This document shows positions 1-14,364 of a stretch of DNA of 64,000 bases, piece after piece. Made by a program: the position numbers and the translations under genes. The stretch comes from Chrysomallon squamiferum (lineage: Eukaryota > Mollusca > Gastropoda > Neomphalida > Peltospiridae). The notes under the pieces were generated by a model, which saw only the letters and a list, made by a program, of their open reading frames with translations, searched no databases and was not told the DNA's origin. The stretch lies in the NCBI GenBank assembly GCA_012295275.1, contig CM022679.1:2396116-2460115 (forward strand), read 5' to 3'. How positions within the stretch are numbered: position 1 is the first letter of the stretch; the number at the start of each line of letters is the position of its first letter.

Positions 1-149
1 AAACTGTTTTGTGACCCTATGAAAAAAAATGTGACACTAAATACATTTTGTAAATAATGATGTTATAGAGCACCAACCTTTGCTGATAATAAAGTTGAAC
101 AATACTATAATAACCACAACTAATGATCACCATAACAGCACAACTGATC

Positions 150-258
<109 letters not shown>

Positions 259-1319
259 ATCAGCTGGATTAAACAAAACCTTTTTTGTTTGTTTTTTTTT
301 TCAGCAGATACATTTTCACAAGTAAAATATAAAATAATGAATTGAAGTAACAGAATATGTTTTCAATTTTTATTTCTACCACTTAACAAGCTGAATTGAA
401 AGAAAAGAAAGATGAGGGTAATAGTGAAAAATGATTATGAATTTGTTAGGTTTATTTTTTAGGTTTTGAAAATATTTTGTTATTAATTATTAAATTTTTA
501 AAAATAAAAGTTCCAACATTTTGTAAATTTAATTTTTATCAGTATCTATTGCATATTGTCAGTTTTACTTTTACATGTGTTTAATATAATGTTAGTTGCT
601 AACAGTATGTAAAGCATTTCATTATTTTTATAAATTCAGCCATATGTCATTTCTGAAAGAACAAAAAACACAAAATACTTTAATAGGTTAGAACTAACCA
701 ATGACTGTTCTTCATTACCCATCAATTCAGCTAATCAGAAACTCACACATACATCCTTGTCTGCACAATTACAGTGCAAACCTGGATGAACCAAATTAAA
801 ACTGTAATTAATTATTTAATATTTGTAAAGATAACTAATTAAAAAATTATTTTGAGATTTAAATAAATGTGAGACAGAACAAGACTGAAAGACAATGAGA
901 ACCCTGTTTATGATAACTGTCATATTAATGTAAAGTAATATTTCCCATTCCAAAAACTGCTCCAGAACTACTTTATCCTAATACCTAGTATTTGTTAGTT
1001 TTCCTGTCTATGGAAAGGTGAATATAAGCCATCTAATGCTGCTGATAAAAACAGTTCATGGAATGCTGCATTTTTTCTTGTATCATTTTATAACACACAT
1101 GTTTAACATTTATTTCAAATTGATATTAAAATATAGTGATCGTTTGTTAAATATTAATTTCTTCTTTAAATTTTACTGTTATTCAGAAAAGAGTAAAAGG
1201 AAAAAAAGAAAAATAACAGGCAATCAGAACTGTAGTATTTTAAAGTTAAAATAATTGTCTAAGTTAATTTGCTTTTATGTGGCATCAAACATCCCATTGA
1301 ACTCACATTATTTAACAAA

Positions 1320-1350
1320 TATATATAGATATATATATATATATATATTT
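1320..1350. repeat. (AT)n microsatellite
   Basis: Near-perfect AT dinucleotides with one GAT interruption. Confidence 0.95.
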
Positions 1351-3714
1351 GTGTATCTTAAAGTTAAGTCTTATTCTGTACATTTTTATATATAAAAATT
1401 TACAGGATAAGACTTACACATATGTACATACACCAGAATGACTAGAAATGTAATTCTTGATAATTTTTAAATTATTGTATATATGTATTTATGTGTTTTA
1501 TGTGTACTTGTGTATGTATGTTCCTATGTGTATGTGTATGTTTGTGTGTATATCTGTATGTACATATGTATGCATAAATAACACCAAGGCAGTATCTGTG
1601 TGTGCACATGCATGCACACTTGTTTAACTAGTGAAACTAGTTTGCAGTAATTCATGAAATAATGAATTTTCATGGTTAGTTTTAAATTTAACTAATTTCT
1701 TTTGAGCCATTATCTAAATTTCTGATTAGTTACTTTAAAGCGTAACCTAAAAGCAGTGAGATCTGACAGAGGTTAGCAGAAAACATAAACAAAAATGAAT
1801 GATTTATGAAGAGTAAAACTGATAACAATTTGATAATGAAGAAATTTAAAGTGACAATCACAGTTCAGTGTTTTATATGTCAGTGGATCTAAACTGTGGT
1901 TAGTTTACTCACTTATTTAAATTTTTATTTTTATTTATTATTGTATTCAAGTTTCAGTTTAATTGTTTTATTTTTTATTTTTTTCTTCTTCTTCTTATTA
2001 TTATTTCATTATTATTTTATTTATTTATTATGTTTTTAAATTTAAAAAAATCTAAAGTATGCCAGAATACCACTGCTCTATTAATGTTTAGCAACAAAAT
2101 CTACAAACTTTTTACACTCAATTTCTTTGTAGTGGCTTACTGTTACTAGTTTTTACAACAAAACAATGTTCAGTCAAACGCTTTTCATCAAGAAAACAAT
2201 TGTCATAATTAGTTTTTGTTCTATTTCAGTAATTCTTTAATATTTAACTAATTAATTTTCTTTTCAAGGAAACTGTTCAGGTTTATTTAACAACTGTAAA
2301 TTTACTGAAGATAAAAAATTAACTGTCTAATTTCTTAACTGTTCCCCTGTTGATCCTGTTACATGTTTTACAGAATATTATTATTATTTTTTTAAATGAG
2401 AAGAAGAAGAATATACAGATGTCTATAAATAGTGTAAATCATGAAAATAATGTGTTCATAAATTAATGCAAATGGCTGAGATGAAATAAAAAATGTTAAT
2501 CTGAGTAGCCTCCCTTTGAAATAACACTTTCCTAACAAAACTTATTAGTTTCACAATTAACTGGCCTGTATACAACTCTGTAGTTCAAAAATAGATTCTA
2601 TTCTTATATCGACTGCCATATATGTTTTGATACCAGTCATCAAGTATTTTATAAACTATTGTAACATGAAAACCTGGCTCTGGTTTTAACTTTTAACTTA
2701 CAAAGTATCTTTCAGTGCTAGGTTAACAAAAAATGGAGTTATTACCAGTGTGTAACACACATTTAGGAAAATAAAGTATTCATGTTTATCTTCTATTTTT
2801 ATCAAATTTTAGTGCCAAGAATAACAAATTTTGTTTGTTTTCTTCAAACTATACAACAAAAAAAAGTCAGAAATAAATATGTTGTTTTATTAATGTGGAC
2901 AAAGTTGACTTGAACCATGTCTTATTGAAGTAAAGAATCTGTTTCTTCAAATATCAAGATTACTCAAATATTTATCAGACTTTTAACTGAATATTAACTT
3001 TGAATTAACATGAAGCAAAAAAACTGTTTTCTTATGGAATCCATTTCATATTAAATAAATCAGCTGCACATCACATTACATATAATAAAAGCTCTGTTAT
3101 ACATTTAGACATTTGTAAAAATCAATTACAAAGCATTAATAGAACCCAAGTTAAAAAACAGTATTAATAAAAACTGAGATATATGTATAATAATAATATG
3201 TATAAAATAAATTTAAAAAATAACATGCAGTTTGTGCATTGGTCATTTAGCAACATGCAGTTTGTTATTTAGGAGGACAGAAACAAATTTTGTTTTAGAT
3301 TTGATAAAAAAAATATTAGTATTAACTACTGTCTCAAGATGTCACTGTTTTAACATGATAACTTACAATACACTTATACTAAGTGATCTTGGCTACAAGA
3401 TGAACTGAAATATTCTGACTAATTAAACAATTTTCAAGAAGAATATGGGAAAACACCTTTAAGACAATAGTTTGTTTACAGAAAAAAAAAAGCAGAGAGG
3501 GTAAAAAAGCAATCTGACATGGTAGACAGAGAGAAAAAAACAACAACCTTTCATTAAAAATCTAAACAGTTGTTATGGTTTTTAAATTAAAAATACAAAA
3601 TTTTAATAAAATAGTAATCTGTGGTCAGTTTGAGTATGTTACTGATGGTTTACAAGATTGATATTGAGAGAAAATGTCACTTTGGCAGTTTACACAACAA
3701 CTAAAGCAGACCTA

Positions 3715-3720
3715 TTTATT
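3715..3720 (-). promoter_or_regulatory. candidate polyadenylation signal of the RhoGAP gene
   Basis: An AATAAA reads on the minus strand about 275 bases past the stop codon. Such hexamers are common in this AT-rich sequence, so support is modest. Confidence 0.35.
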
Positions 3721-3860
3721 GCATAAAAATTAAGATAAAAGTGAACAGATTTGTCTATTCACAACAAAGTTTGTTCTAAACTGTGTTTTGCACCTGGGTT
3801 GTTTAAAATGCCTTTTCACCTTGACAGCAGCACAAAAACATCATGCATTATGAGGCCAAG

Positions 3861-3890
3861 CAACCAACCAACCAACCAATCAATCAATCA
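3861..3890. repeat. (CCAA)n/(ATCA)n tetranucleotide tract
   Basis: Four CCAA-type units grade into four ATCA units, in the probable 3' UTR of the RhoGAP gene. Confidence 0.9.
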
Positions 3891-3993
3891 CAGAGACTCA
3901 TTTCAACCAATCACAATCATCTTTAGTTCACAAAGGCAGAATGTGTCAGCCTATCACAGATTTGGTTACATTCTTTAGCTAGATTCCGACCAA

Positions 3994-4618
3994 TCACAGA
4001 CGGGTTTCCTCTGTGGATTTGTTAATTGGTGGAGGAGGCGGGGGTGGTATAGGTCGCGAGGTCACCCTCATACTTTGAGAAGAAGCTGCAGCCTTTGGAA
4101 GACTGACAAAGTTAGCATGCGTGTCTGAGGGAAGCAAGTGGCTGGGTGGGGTCGGCCCCGCCTCCTGGTTTAAACTGTCCTGAGAAGAAGTCAAACTACC
4201 TGCACTGTTCCCGGCTCCCTGGCTGGCGCTGACGTTCACACTGGCACCCGTCGACAGCGATCGCTGGTGGGTGGGCGGAGGGATGCTGGGCCTGGCTGGT
4301 GGGGGGCCTGCAGGCCGGTCGGGTTTCTCGGGCTTGTCGGGCGGAGGGCCGGGCGGCCGGTCGTGGTGACAGTGGTGTGACTGAGGTTTCTCCGCGGGTC
4401 GCACGTGCTCGCCGGCCAGCTGCTCCTCACTGCTCGACTCCGTCGGAGAATCGGGCGTGGCCAGGGGAGCGTTGCGGGGCCACGTGGAGGACTGGTTGAT
4501 GTTTGGCCGGTTGGCGAATGTTGCCGTGACCGCAACTGAGTAGGGTCGGTCGGGAGGAGGGGGCGGAGCCTGTTTTCTCGTCTGACGTCGCATTATTTTG
4601 GGACTTACATGATCTTCC
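3994..4618 (-). CDS. ARHGAP17-like: ARHGAP17-like exon 18, proline-rich C-terminus with PDZ ligand
   Basis: It encodes residues 727-933 and the stop. Proline runs near the start (RKQAPPPPPDRPYS), middle (PPGPPPDKPEKP) and end (RPIPPPPPPPINKS) look like SH3 or profilin ligands, as in vertebrate nadrin. It ends STEETRL. The exon is far richer in GC than anything within several kb. Acceptor TTTTCAG at 4619-4621. Confidence 0.9.
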
Positions 4619-5782
4619 CTGAAAAATACAATTTTACTTCAAATTTGTTACACAGTTTATTATTTTAAATCTTCTACACTCATCTCTTAGCCTTAAGTAA
4701 ACATAATCCATTACATTTCATTTATATTTGCTCTTTAAATTATGAAGAAAAACATTTCCTACAATTCTGTAAATTTACTTTAAACAAAAAAATCAAAAGT
4801 CAAACACTAAACTTTTCACAAAAACACCACCAGTTTGGAGTAACAGCTAACTTGGGAAAGACTCAAACTAAAAGCACAAAGCAGGCGAGATCCAGAGACT
4901 GGATACACCTGATTCTGTTCTGTGTAAACAAATATCTACAACATCATCAACACCTTGGCACAATAGTTACCTTCTATATGCCAATTATTTCATTAATTAC
5001 AGGTGATCCCTTGCGGTTATTTTCTCAATTAAAGGTGTTGACATGTGATAATTTTCTTAATTACAGATGTTACCAGGCTATTTTCTTAATTACAGATGTT
5101 ACCAGGCTATTTTCTTAATTCCAGGTGTTGAAATTTTAAAGTTTTAATTACAGGTGTCACATACTTGCAACTTTCAGCTGATGTGCTGGTCAGACTAGTG
5201 GATGATGCTGCTGTGTTGTCTAACACGGACTGCTGTGATGATGCTGACGTGGGTGATGTTGATGTGACCGAGACCTGGGAGGAGTTTGTACTGGGAGTGA
5301 GTGATATTTCAGGAATCTGGTTTTCAATTCGCTGCAGTGACGGACTGCCACCTGGTGGTGTGTGCTGCCCAACTTCGGCAAAATCAAATTCTGAAATAAA
5401 CCAACATAATTGAACTCTCATTTACAGTAAAATAAAATAAAAATTTGAAAGAAAAAAAGGTATATATATAATAAAAAACAAACAAATGAAGGTAAAAAGT
5501 AGAAAATACATGACACAACAATGATCTATAAATTACAGTAGGTAAATGATTTTGGAAAAAACAGAAAATATAATTTAAAATAAAAGAGTGTTAAAATAAC
5601 TTTATTCTGTTAAATTAATTTGTTTCTTTACTTAGATCTTTACTTTAATCTTGTTTAATTTAAAATATTTTTTCAATGACTGATCCACATCTAGCAATGA
5701 AAAATAAATATTTACTTTTAATAAAATCTGGTTGAAATTTAATAAGCTATTACTCTTAAATAAATCTAATTTAAGACATATC

Positions 5783-5830
<48 letters not shown>

Positions 5831-7082
5831 CATTATTACTATTATTATTGGGCCTATTATTTATCTTATGATGATATTTACAAATTCTATTTTATGCAGT
5901 TATTTAATTTTAGCGACGTAGTGAATTTGACATAAATCTTTATTAAAAATTGTGTTTATGTTATGAATAATTTAGTTTATCTAAACACTAGTGTTCATTA
6001 GTACTTTTTATATATATATATCATTCATTACATACTGCCTACATTAAAAACATGCATAAACATGTGTATACAGAACACACATTTCACCATACATTGTTGT
6101 TCACAACTAACATCAATGTTTGTGTTTGTTATTCAGGAAAGGAAACATTCAGAGCTTAGTCAGAGGTTTTCTCATCTGATCAAACTGCTAAAACTTTGAA
6201 CAAAGTGAAATTACACGACTACCATTCAGTTTTTAAACTTTAGTCGCTACCAGTTCAGGATCAGGCTATTGAAACAGTAGGCTGCATGTCATCAAAATAC
6301 ATTTTACAGAAAGAAAAAAAAAACAACAACAAAATTTTAAAAATAGAAAACAAACCAAAATGAAACAAAAAAAAAGGTAAAACTACCAAAACATGCACTG
6401 AGTATGGGTACATTTCAGTAATATGGAAGGAAAGTACATGTTCAAACTGCTGATGTAACATTCTAGTTTCTGAAAGTGATAAGAGAGAAACCGCATCTAT
6501 GTCAAGAATGTGTGAAATTCTACACAGCACAGTTCACACAAAACACTAATACATATTCTATGTATGGTGAAGCAGGTTATATATTCAAAACAAATATTTA
6601 AAAATTAATTTCTGCATGCCTTATACTTTTTCAAATCGAGTTACATTTACAAAGGACTGACTGGTTATTGTTTCATTCAGTGGAATAGCTGACAGCTGTT
6701 GAAACTGAAATGTCAGTGAAAAATAAACAGTAGAATACCTACCAGTATTTACTTTTTTTATAACTGACTGAGTTGTGTTCTGGTTGTAAATGATAACCCT
6801 CACACATTACATTAATACAAAATGCTTTGTGTATGATTTAAACTAATACACCATGCTCTATATATAATAAACTGAATTTTAAATTATACAGAAAACCTGT
6901 ACTGTATTAATAATCTAATAAACTGAATGTTTTTGTAACTATTCTGTATATATATATAAAAGTACACTGATATGTCAGACATAGTGTAGTATGACAACAG
7001 TACATTGATATGTCATTGATATATACTTGACATATTAGTGTACTTATCATACTTTAAATTTTGTACTACTAGCTGTCAAACC

Positions 7083-7154
<72 letters not shown>

Positions 7155-7241
7155 GAAAAAGAAGAACAAAAACATTTTAAAATTAAAGGATAAGTGAACA
7201 AATTATATATTATCTATAAAGAGAAGGCATGCAAAAAAAAA

Positions 7242-7293
<52 letters not shown>

Positions 7294-10200
7294 TAAAATA
7301 AAAATCATAATAATTAAAATAATTCAGTAAAGCTAAAAAAAAAATTTGATTATAAATTTCAGTAAGTTGTTAATATAAAAAACGCTGAAAGACTTTGACC
7401 TTTAATAAAGCAAAAATCAAAAGCATTAAAATTATTCTATTAAATTCACCACAAAAACTATGAAATATAATGAAAAAATATAGCTAAGCAACTACGAAAT
7501 GAATCATTATAAAACTAACCATGAAAAGTAACTGAACAATTTAACTGTAGAAAGTCTGTCCAGCAGTGTAGCTATGAAAAACTTCTAGGCAATATAACTA
7601 TGAAACATAACCAAGCAATATAACTATGAAATACAATATGCATGTAACTGTGAAACTTGACACTAAACTATAAACTTTAACTAGGCAGTATAAAAGTGAA
7701 CAACTATAGCTATGTGACTAAGAGATTACATCTTGTCACTATAAAGGTAACTAAGCAATGTAACTATGAAATAAAACTATACAGCATAACTATGAAATAA
7801 AACAATACAGTATAACTATGAAATGAAACTATGAAATAAAATCATGCAATGAACAAGGCAAAAAAGCTGATGATGAAATATGATGATGAACTGATGATAT
7901 ATAAAACAGAAACTGTTTATAAAAAATAAAAATAATAATAAAGTATTTATAAAAAAAAATAAATAAATAAATGAAAAAGGCAGTAGAACTGTTTTATGAT
8001 CTATATTAGTTTCAAAAGGTCATTTTTATTTTATTTTAATAACAAAATATCCAAAAACAAGTAAATATTTTGCACATTCAATTTTTTCAAAATGTTTTTC
8101 TGTTAAAAAAATTACATGACAGAAATAAAACATTAATATTAAAATTTATAAAGGTTATGACAAAACAATCATGGCTTCCATGAACATTGTGATCAAAAGT
8201 ACTGACTGACTACACCATTAGACACTACACATTATAAAATACTGAACTTTTGTGAAACTTTTTGATTTAATTTAAGTAATTAAAGCTACATTGACTATCT
8301 GCATACACAACTTCAGTTTTTCATTTCAGAAAGTTCAGAGAAATGACTGAATGGAATTTCATGAAATATGAAACAATGCTAAAAAGAAAAGAAATCGGAG
8401 ATTAAATATAACAGTGAAACTAAACACACGTGAAATTATTTTTAAATATTTGAATCATTGCCAGACATTTCTGTAACATTCCATTTTTATATTTTACAGG
8501 CTATATGTTAGTAATTTAACTGATCAAGCTATTGTTAAGGCTTTATTATTGTGCAATAATTGAACGTTCTTTTTGTTAATTATATATAAAAAGTAATAAA
8601 ATAAAAGAGAGAGAGAGAGAGAAATAATGAAGGAAGAAAAAAGATGAGAATTTTTCTTTTAGAAACAAATTCTTGTTTAAAGCTTTAGTAAAACCAAGCA
8701 AGGATTTGTAAATTAACACAGAGATTAAATAAACACAGTTTCAAATTTCAAAATTAACATGTAGCACATATTGCAGTGAAAATAAAATCCAGTCGCATCC
8801 ATGCTGAAAGTCCAGTGATCTGCGTCAAATCTTCACATGCTTTGTTTATTTCTTCAGTGTTGAATGCTACAATGATGTCAACATGCAAACTGCCAACACA
8901 GATGTTAAGCTGCAAACACAGCCCCAAGCAGAAAGAGTCAGAATGCCACTGGGAAGCAAGCAGAGGGAGGGAGTGAGACAGAATAACCAGCAAGGTCACT
9001 ACAAGGTCAAAATCTAGAAATTTAGTTAGTTAAAAAATCAAATCTCAAATTTTTAAAATTTGTCTATAAATATTAGTGAAATCCCCATTAGAGAAAAAAA
9101 AAAAGAAAAAAAAAAAAGTTAAAATAAAATAATAATATCAAGTAAAACTTCAAAAAAAAGAGTAAATAAATAAACAAATAAAAACTCTTTTTTGGCAGAA
9201 CGTGTTTTGAAGCTTTTAACTATTGTCTGACCTTGACCTTGACTTTTCTGCACAGTTGGAACTGGAATTTCCGCATCCCTACTGCTCTTTTCCGAATGGT
9301 TATTCTGTTCACTGTGGGGCTCTGTGTGAAACTGACCGTCCCACATAGCCCGGACTTTAGTCAGATAGTCATTCCACGAATGGTCGCCTAGCGACTGGAG
9401 GGCAAACACTGTAGAGTAGACGTCCGAGTGGAAACCTTTAGAGGCTGGCACAGACTTAGCATTGACATGATTTACATCTAGCAAAGTGCTGTTAGTAGAC
9501 ACACTACTCCAACCAACGTTATCTGGGCTAACCAAGGCAAACGTTCTTTCACCTTCCCCTGAAGACACAGAAGACCTGATTTTAACTGTCCTGTCTTCTG
9601 CCATGAGATCGGGCGGAGTCATGCTCTGGCTGAGCTCCAGCAGTGTAGGAGACTCCCGATCCTTCTGCTGGCTTAGAGGAGCCACCTTGTTGACCTTTTT
9701 CTCGGGGGTCACAGCCGCGCTGGGAGGAGCTGATGACGTTGTGGCTGCTGTGACATTAGTTAAAAGACTATTGTGAAATCCGGGCATGTCGACGGAAGGC
9801 TGGGGTGCCGATCCACGTGATGTCATGTTAAAGTCAAAATCTGATCCATGAGAATGAAAAGCAGTGTTCAAAGTATGATTATGTTCAAAAAAAAAAAAAA
9901 AAAAAAAAATAAAATAAAATAAAAATAATATGTGTTTAAAAAATATCTAAAGTTAACAAAATTTGTTCATTTTACAAGAATAAAACTTACAAAAATGACA
10001 AGTTGATTATTTTATTTTAAAACCTGTTTCTTTATCCAGTATCTTTTTCATTTCTTTCTTCACCCCAGCAAATAATTTAACTTAAGAAAAACCCATAAAT
10101 ACAAGTGATTATGCATAACTTTATTACTTCCACAGTGAAACACTGTACAAATTTTAATGGCTTTGGATTATTAATTTTTGTTAAACTACAGGTACATATA

Positions 10201-13200
10201 TTTTTTTAAATTAATTAATTTATTTTATTTTATTTTTTTTAAATATTTCCTATCATGGCATATCCTGAAACCAGTCTTAAAGTTTTTCTACAATTTTTAA
10301 AATATTTATCATTTATTTTTTTTATTTTTAAAAACAATCCAAGTATTTTTGAAACAATATAACAACTGTGATGATATTGATGATGATGATGATGATTGAT
10401 GATGGTATAGCAGCTAGAAGCAGTGATATCGCCTGCAACCAGAATCAGTACCAATGATGATGATGCATAATAATGCAGGCTGCAAGTAGCCATTTAAAAC
10501 TGCAATAGTCTTTAAAAACCAAAACATTTTGAAAACACAACACAGACGAAGTTTCACTGTCATTTTGATTTAATTAATGTAGTTTTTAATTATTTTATTA
10601 ATATAGTTATTATTATTATTTAATTAATGTGATAAAATCAGTGTAATTTTTTGGTTTGTTTTTAATTAAATTATTTTATTAATTTGATTAATATTATTTT
10701 TTAATTGCTGTCATTTCAGTTTTATAAATGTCATTTTAGCTGTTTTGTTAATTTTTTCATGTTAATTTTGGATCAAAATTTTTGTTTTACTTATGTTTTA
10801 AACATTAATATATTTATTTTTTTAATTTTTTTTTTTCTGATTTAATATTATCTTTTTATTTATTATTTTGATACAACATTTTAGTTTTATTATTGCTAGA
10901 GTGATGTCTGTGGAATGATTCAAAATAATTGTATCTATAGTAACAACATATATTTTCATGACTAACCTAATTCTGATCAATTTGCCTTTTTTCCCTCTCT
11001 TTCTCTTTTGTTTCGTTTGTTCTGTCTTTTTTCAAAGTTCTAAAATGTTATTTATTTTTATACTTTTGCCACAATTAATAAAATGAAAAGAAAGCTAAAA
11101 AAAAAAGTATTATATGTACTAATAAATAAGCTACAATTTAAGATGTTATTTTTCTCAAAAATCACTGAAAATATAGATGTGAGAATTTTTTTTTTTTTTT
11201 TTACACAGCTGTTTTGTGAACCATAAATAGAATCTGTTCCTAAGACAGTTAACAACATCAAACAACATTTCATCCAGTTCTTTCTCTATTTCTGTATTTA
11301 GGAAACCTGTAACCACAAAGGGAACTTGCAGAGGTATTTTGTAAACTGGTGAACAGAAAATTAGTCATTTTTATCATGGTTTAGATATTGAAAATATAAT
11401 AAGGTGCATATAACTATTTACCAATACTGTTATATATATATATACATGATACAATAAATATAAATTAAATTAATTCCATTCAGACATGCTAATATACATT
11501 ATTTTATTTTATTAATTAAAATGCACAAGTTAATGGTAGTTATAATTTAAATGAAGTTGTGTTTTTAAAATGTACTGGTGAACTCTAGGCAGGTTATGCA
11601 ACAGAAGCTTCTCTATTTTTTCCTGCAGCAAATATAATAATAATTATTTATTAAAATAATATGAAAATATATTACATTGTATGCATAAATGTGCAAAGTG
11701 CAAAAATTCAAAAGTGTTGGTTCAGTTAAATATCAGTGCCACGAGATTTACATTTTGATATTCACGAAAATAAGACAAACAGGAAAAACAATTCACAACA
11801 ATATGAGAATAAATAAAATAAAAGTATACCTATAACACAAAATATTCTAAAAACAAATAAATTGATAATAAAATAAACAGATAATATTTAAAACATAAAT
11901 AAATGAATTTAAAAAGTATGGTTAAGAACTATTTAATCAAACAAACAAGTCCCCACAGTAGAAGGGAAAACATTTACTAAGTGATAAAATACATAAACTG
12001 TTTTTAAAAAACCTTTAATAAAGCAATATTTTTGTTAACTAAGCATTTAAGCATTCTAAACACTATCATGATAAACCTTTATCGTAATTTTAAATGATTC
12101 CCTTTCAGACATTGTTAAAAATCTGATTAAAACATGATAATAAGCAAACTATTTCTACATTGTAAAGATGATTTCAGTGAAACAATAAAATATACATTTT
12201 TCATAAGAAAAAGCTACTGTTATTTATCTAAGAATCTGCGACAAAAAACATGTTTTCATTACTAATCTTGTCTTTTCTTTTTTTCTTCTTTGTTTTGTCT
12301 TTTTTCAAAGTTTTTAATTTTATTTATTTTTATACTTTTGCCATAATTAGTAAACGGAAAAGAAAGCCAGAAAAATATATCACATATTGATGAATTTCAA
12401 AATGACAAATACACGGCAGATAATCCAGAGTTCAAATAACAAAACCAATCTGCTTATATCAATGTAACTGTAACCAAACAAAGAAAAAATTAATTTAAAA
12501 AATATACAAATATTAAAAAAACATTTTTTTATCAGGATTATGTCCAATATAAAACACCAAATTAAAGATTAACAAATCCATAAATAAATATTTTTAATTT
12601 CTGGTCAAGATGATTTTGTTTCAAGGGACATAACTCTGGGTTAAATATGTTACCATTTTTGTTTCATTAAATGTGAAAGCTACAGATTATTACAATTTCT
12701 CTGAACACATAAATATATCTGTTAGTAAAACATGAACACTACCCAATTACATCCACATAAAAAATATTAAAAATATAAAATTGAAAAATATATATAATAA
12801 CAATAATAATAATAATAATAATAATAACAACATTATATACATTTTATCTGAACTCACCTTTTCATTGTTTTTTGTAAGTACTTCGAAACACATATTTAAA
12901 CTAACCAATAGAAATCAAGGAAAAAAATCTTACCTCCGGGAAAGAACCATTCAGCATGCATAACAACAGCCTCGATTATGGCACTAAGAGTCCCAGTAGT
13001 GAGCATGTTTGGCCTATGAACAATATTAAAATAAACTCAACAATTATTAAAGAAAAAAGAGGAAGAACTGCATTGTTATTTATCAAATATTTACACATTT
13101 ACACAGTAGTGCAGTGGATTTGTCCAAACCGAAATAGTGTTAATTAAATATGAATTCTGAGTCAATGTGAATATTTCAATATATATTCACTGATTTTCTC

Positions 13201-14332
13201 TACATTAACATAATAAATTTTACTTTCTCACTTTCGCTATATTAACTAAATAAATACAGTTATGTATTCTCTGTGTTAACACAGTATACTATATCTGCAC
13301 ACATTATCTAACATAACAAATTTTACTTACTCATGCAATAAATATACTAATATATTCTCTGTGTTAACACAGTATACTACATCTGCACACATTATCTAAC
13401 ATAACAAATTTTACTTACGCACTCTCTCCCTCGGACCACAGCAGGTTCGGTCCTATGACAATTGCGATGTTACTGGGTGTCATTTTGTTCACTTCACTCT
13501 TCTCACACAACAGTGACAAAAACTTTACTAAATACCTGAACAAAACCACAAACAGCAAAACACTTTATACAACTATAAAAAAAAGCAAAAAAAAGGAAAA
13601 AGAAAAAAAGACAGAGAGATAATAATAAATTTTAAAAAAAAAAAAAAAAAAAGATAATAATAAATAAAATTAAAAATGATAATAATAATAAAGAAAAAAA
13701 AAGAATAAATAAATTTAAAAAGTAGAGATAATAATAATAAAATTAAAAAATAAATAAATAAAAGGAAGAAAAGAAATGGGTTTTTTTGACATTTGACAGA
13801 AGAACAGTTAACAAGTTTGTAGTTTCTAGGAGTGTCTCAAACAGGTTATGTCTGACTGATGGGTTTTAGGTACATTTTAAGATACTAAATACATTCTAAA
13901 GTGAAAATAAAAAATAGCAGAAAACATTTACCTGAAGTTGTCGTAGTTCTGTTTAGGCAGTTTTGAAATAACAGTAAACAAAGCCTTTAACTGCTGACTA
14001 GCAGGTCTGAAATTAAAAAAACATTTAAAAACTTTTAAAAATTTCATTTATATCCATAATGTGTGTACACACACATGGCTGCATTCAGATACCCACTCAC
14101 AAACACTCACACACACACATATATATATATGCATACATACACTTGTATGCACACACACACACACACACACACATGCACACATTCACTGAGTTGTAATATG
14201 TAACTCACTGCTGAGCAGCCTGCATGAACTCTGAGTGAAGTTGGAACGTGAGAAGAGGTTCAGGTAATTCTCTCAGGTATTGTTTTAATGCACCTGAAAA
14301 CAGAAATTACTATTTACACACTGCTTTAAAAA

Positions 14333-14364
<32 letters not shown>

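Larger units (their letters stand above)
5391..9231 (-). other. intron 16 of the RhoGAP gene
   Basis: About 3.8 kb with (ATT)n, (TG)n and (AAT)n microsatellites and a degenerate 27-bp-type repeat near 7480-7855. The flanking exon phases fit directly, so no skipped exon is required. Confidence 0.8.

Noticed and set aside
8754-8999. Open minus-strand frame in intron 16 with an acceptor-like TTTGCAG at 8910-8912
   Set aside because: In the phase set by exon 16 the first codons read a stop, exons 16 and 17 already join in phase, and the peptide matches nothing known.
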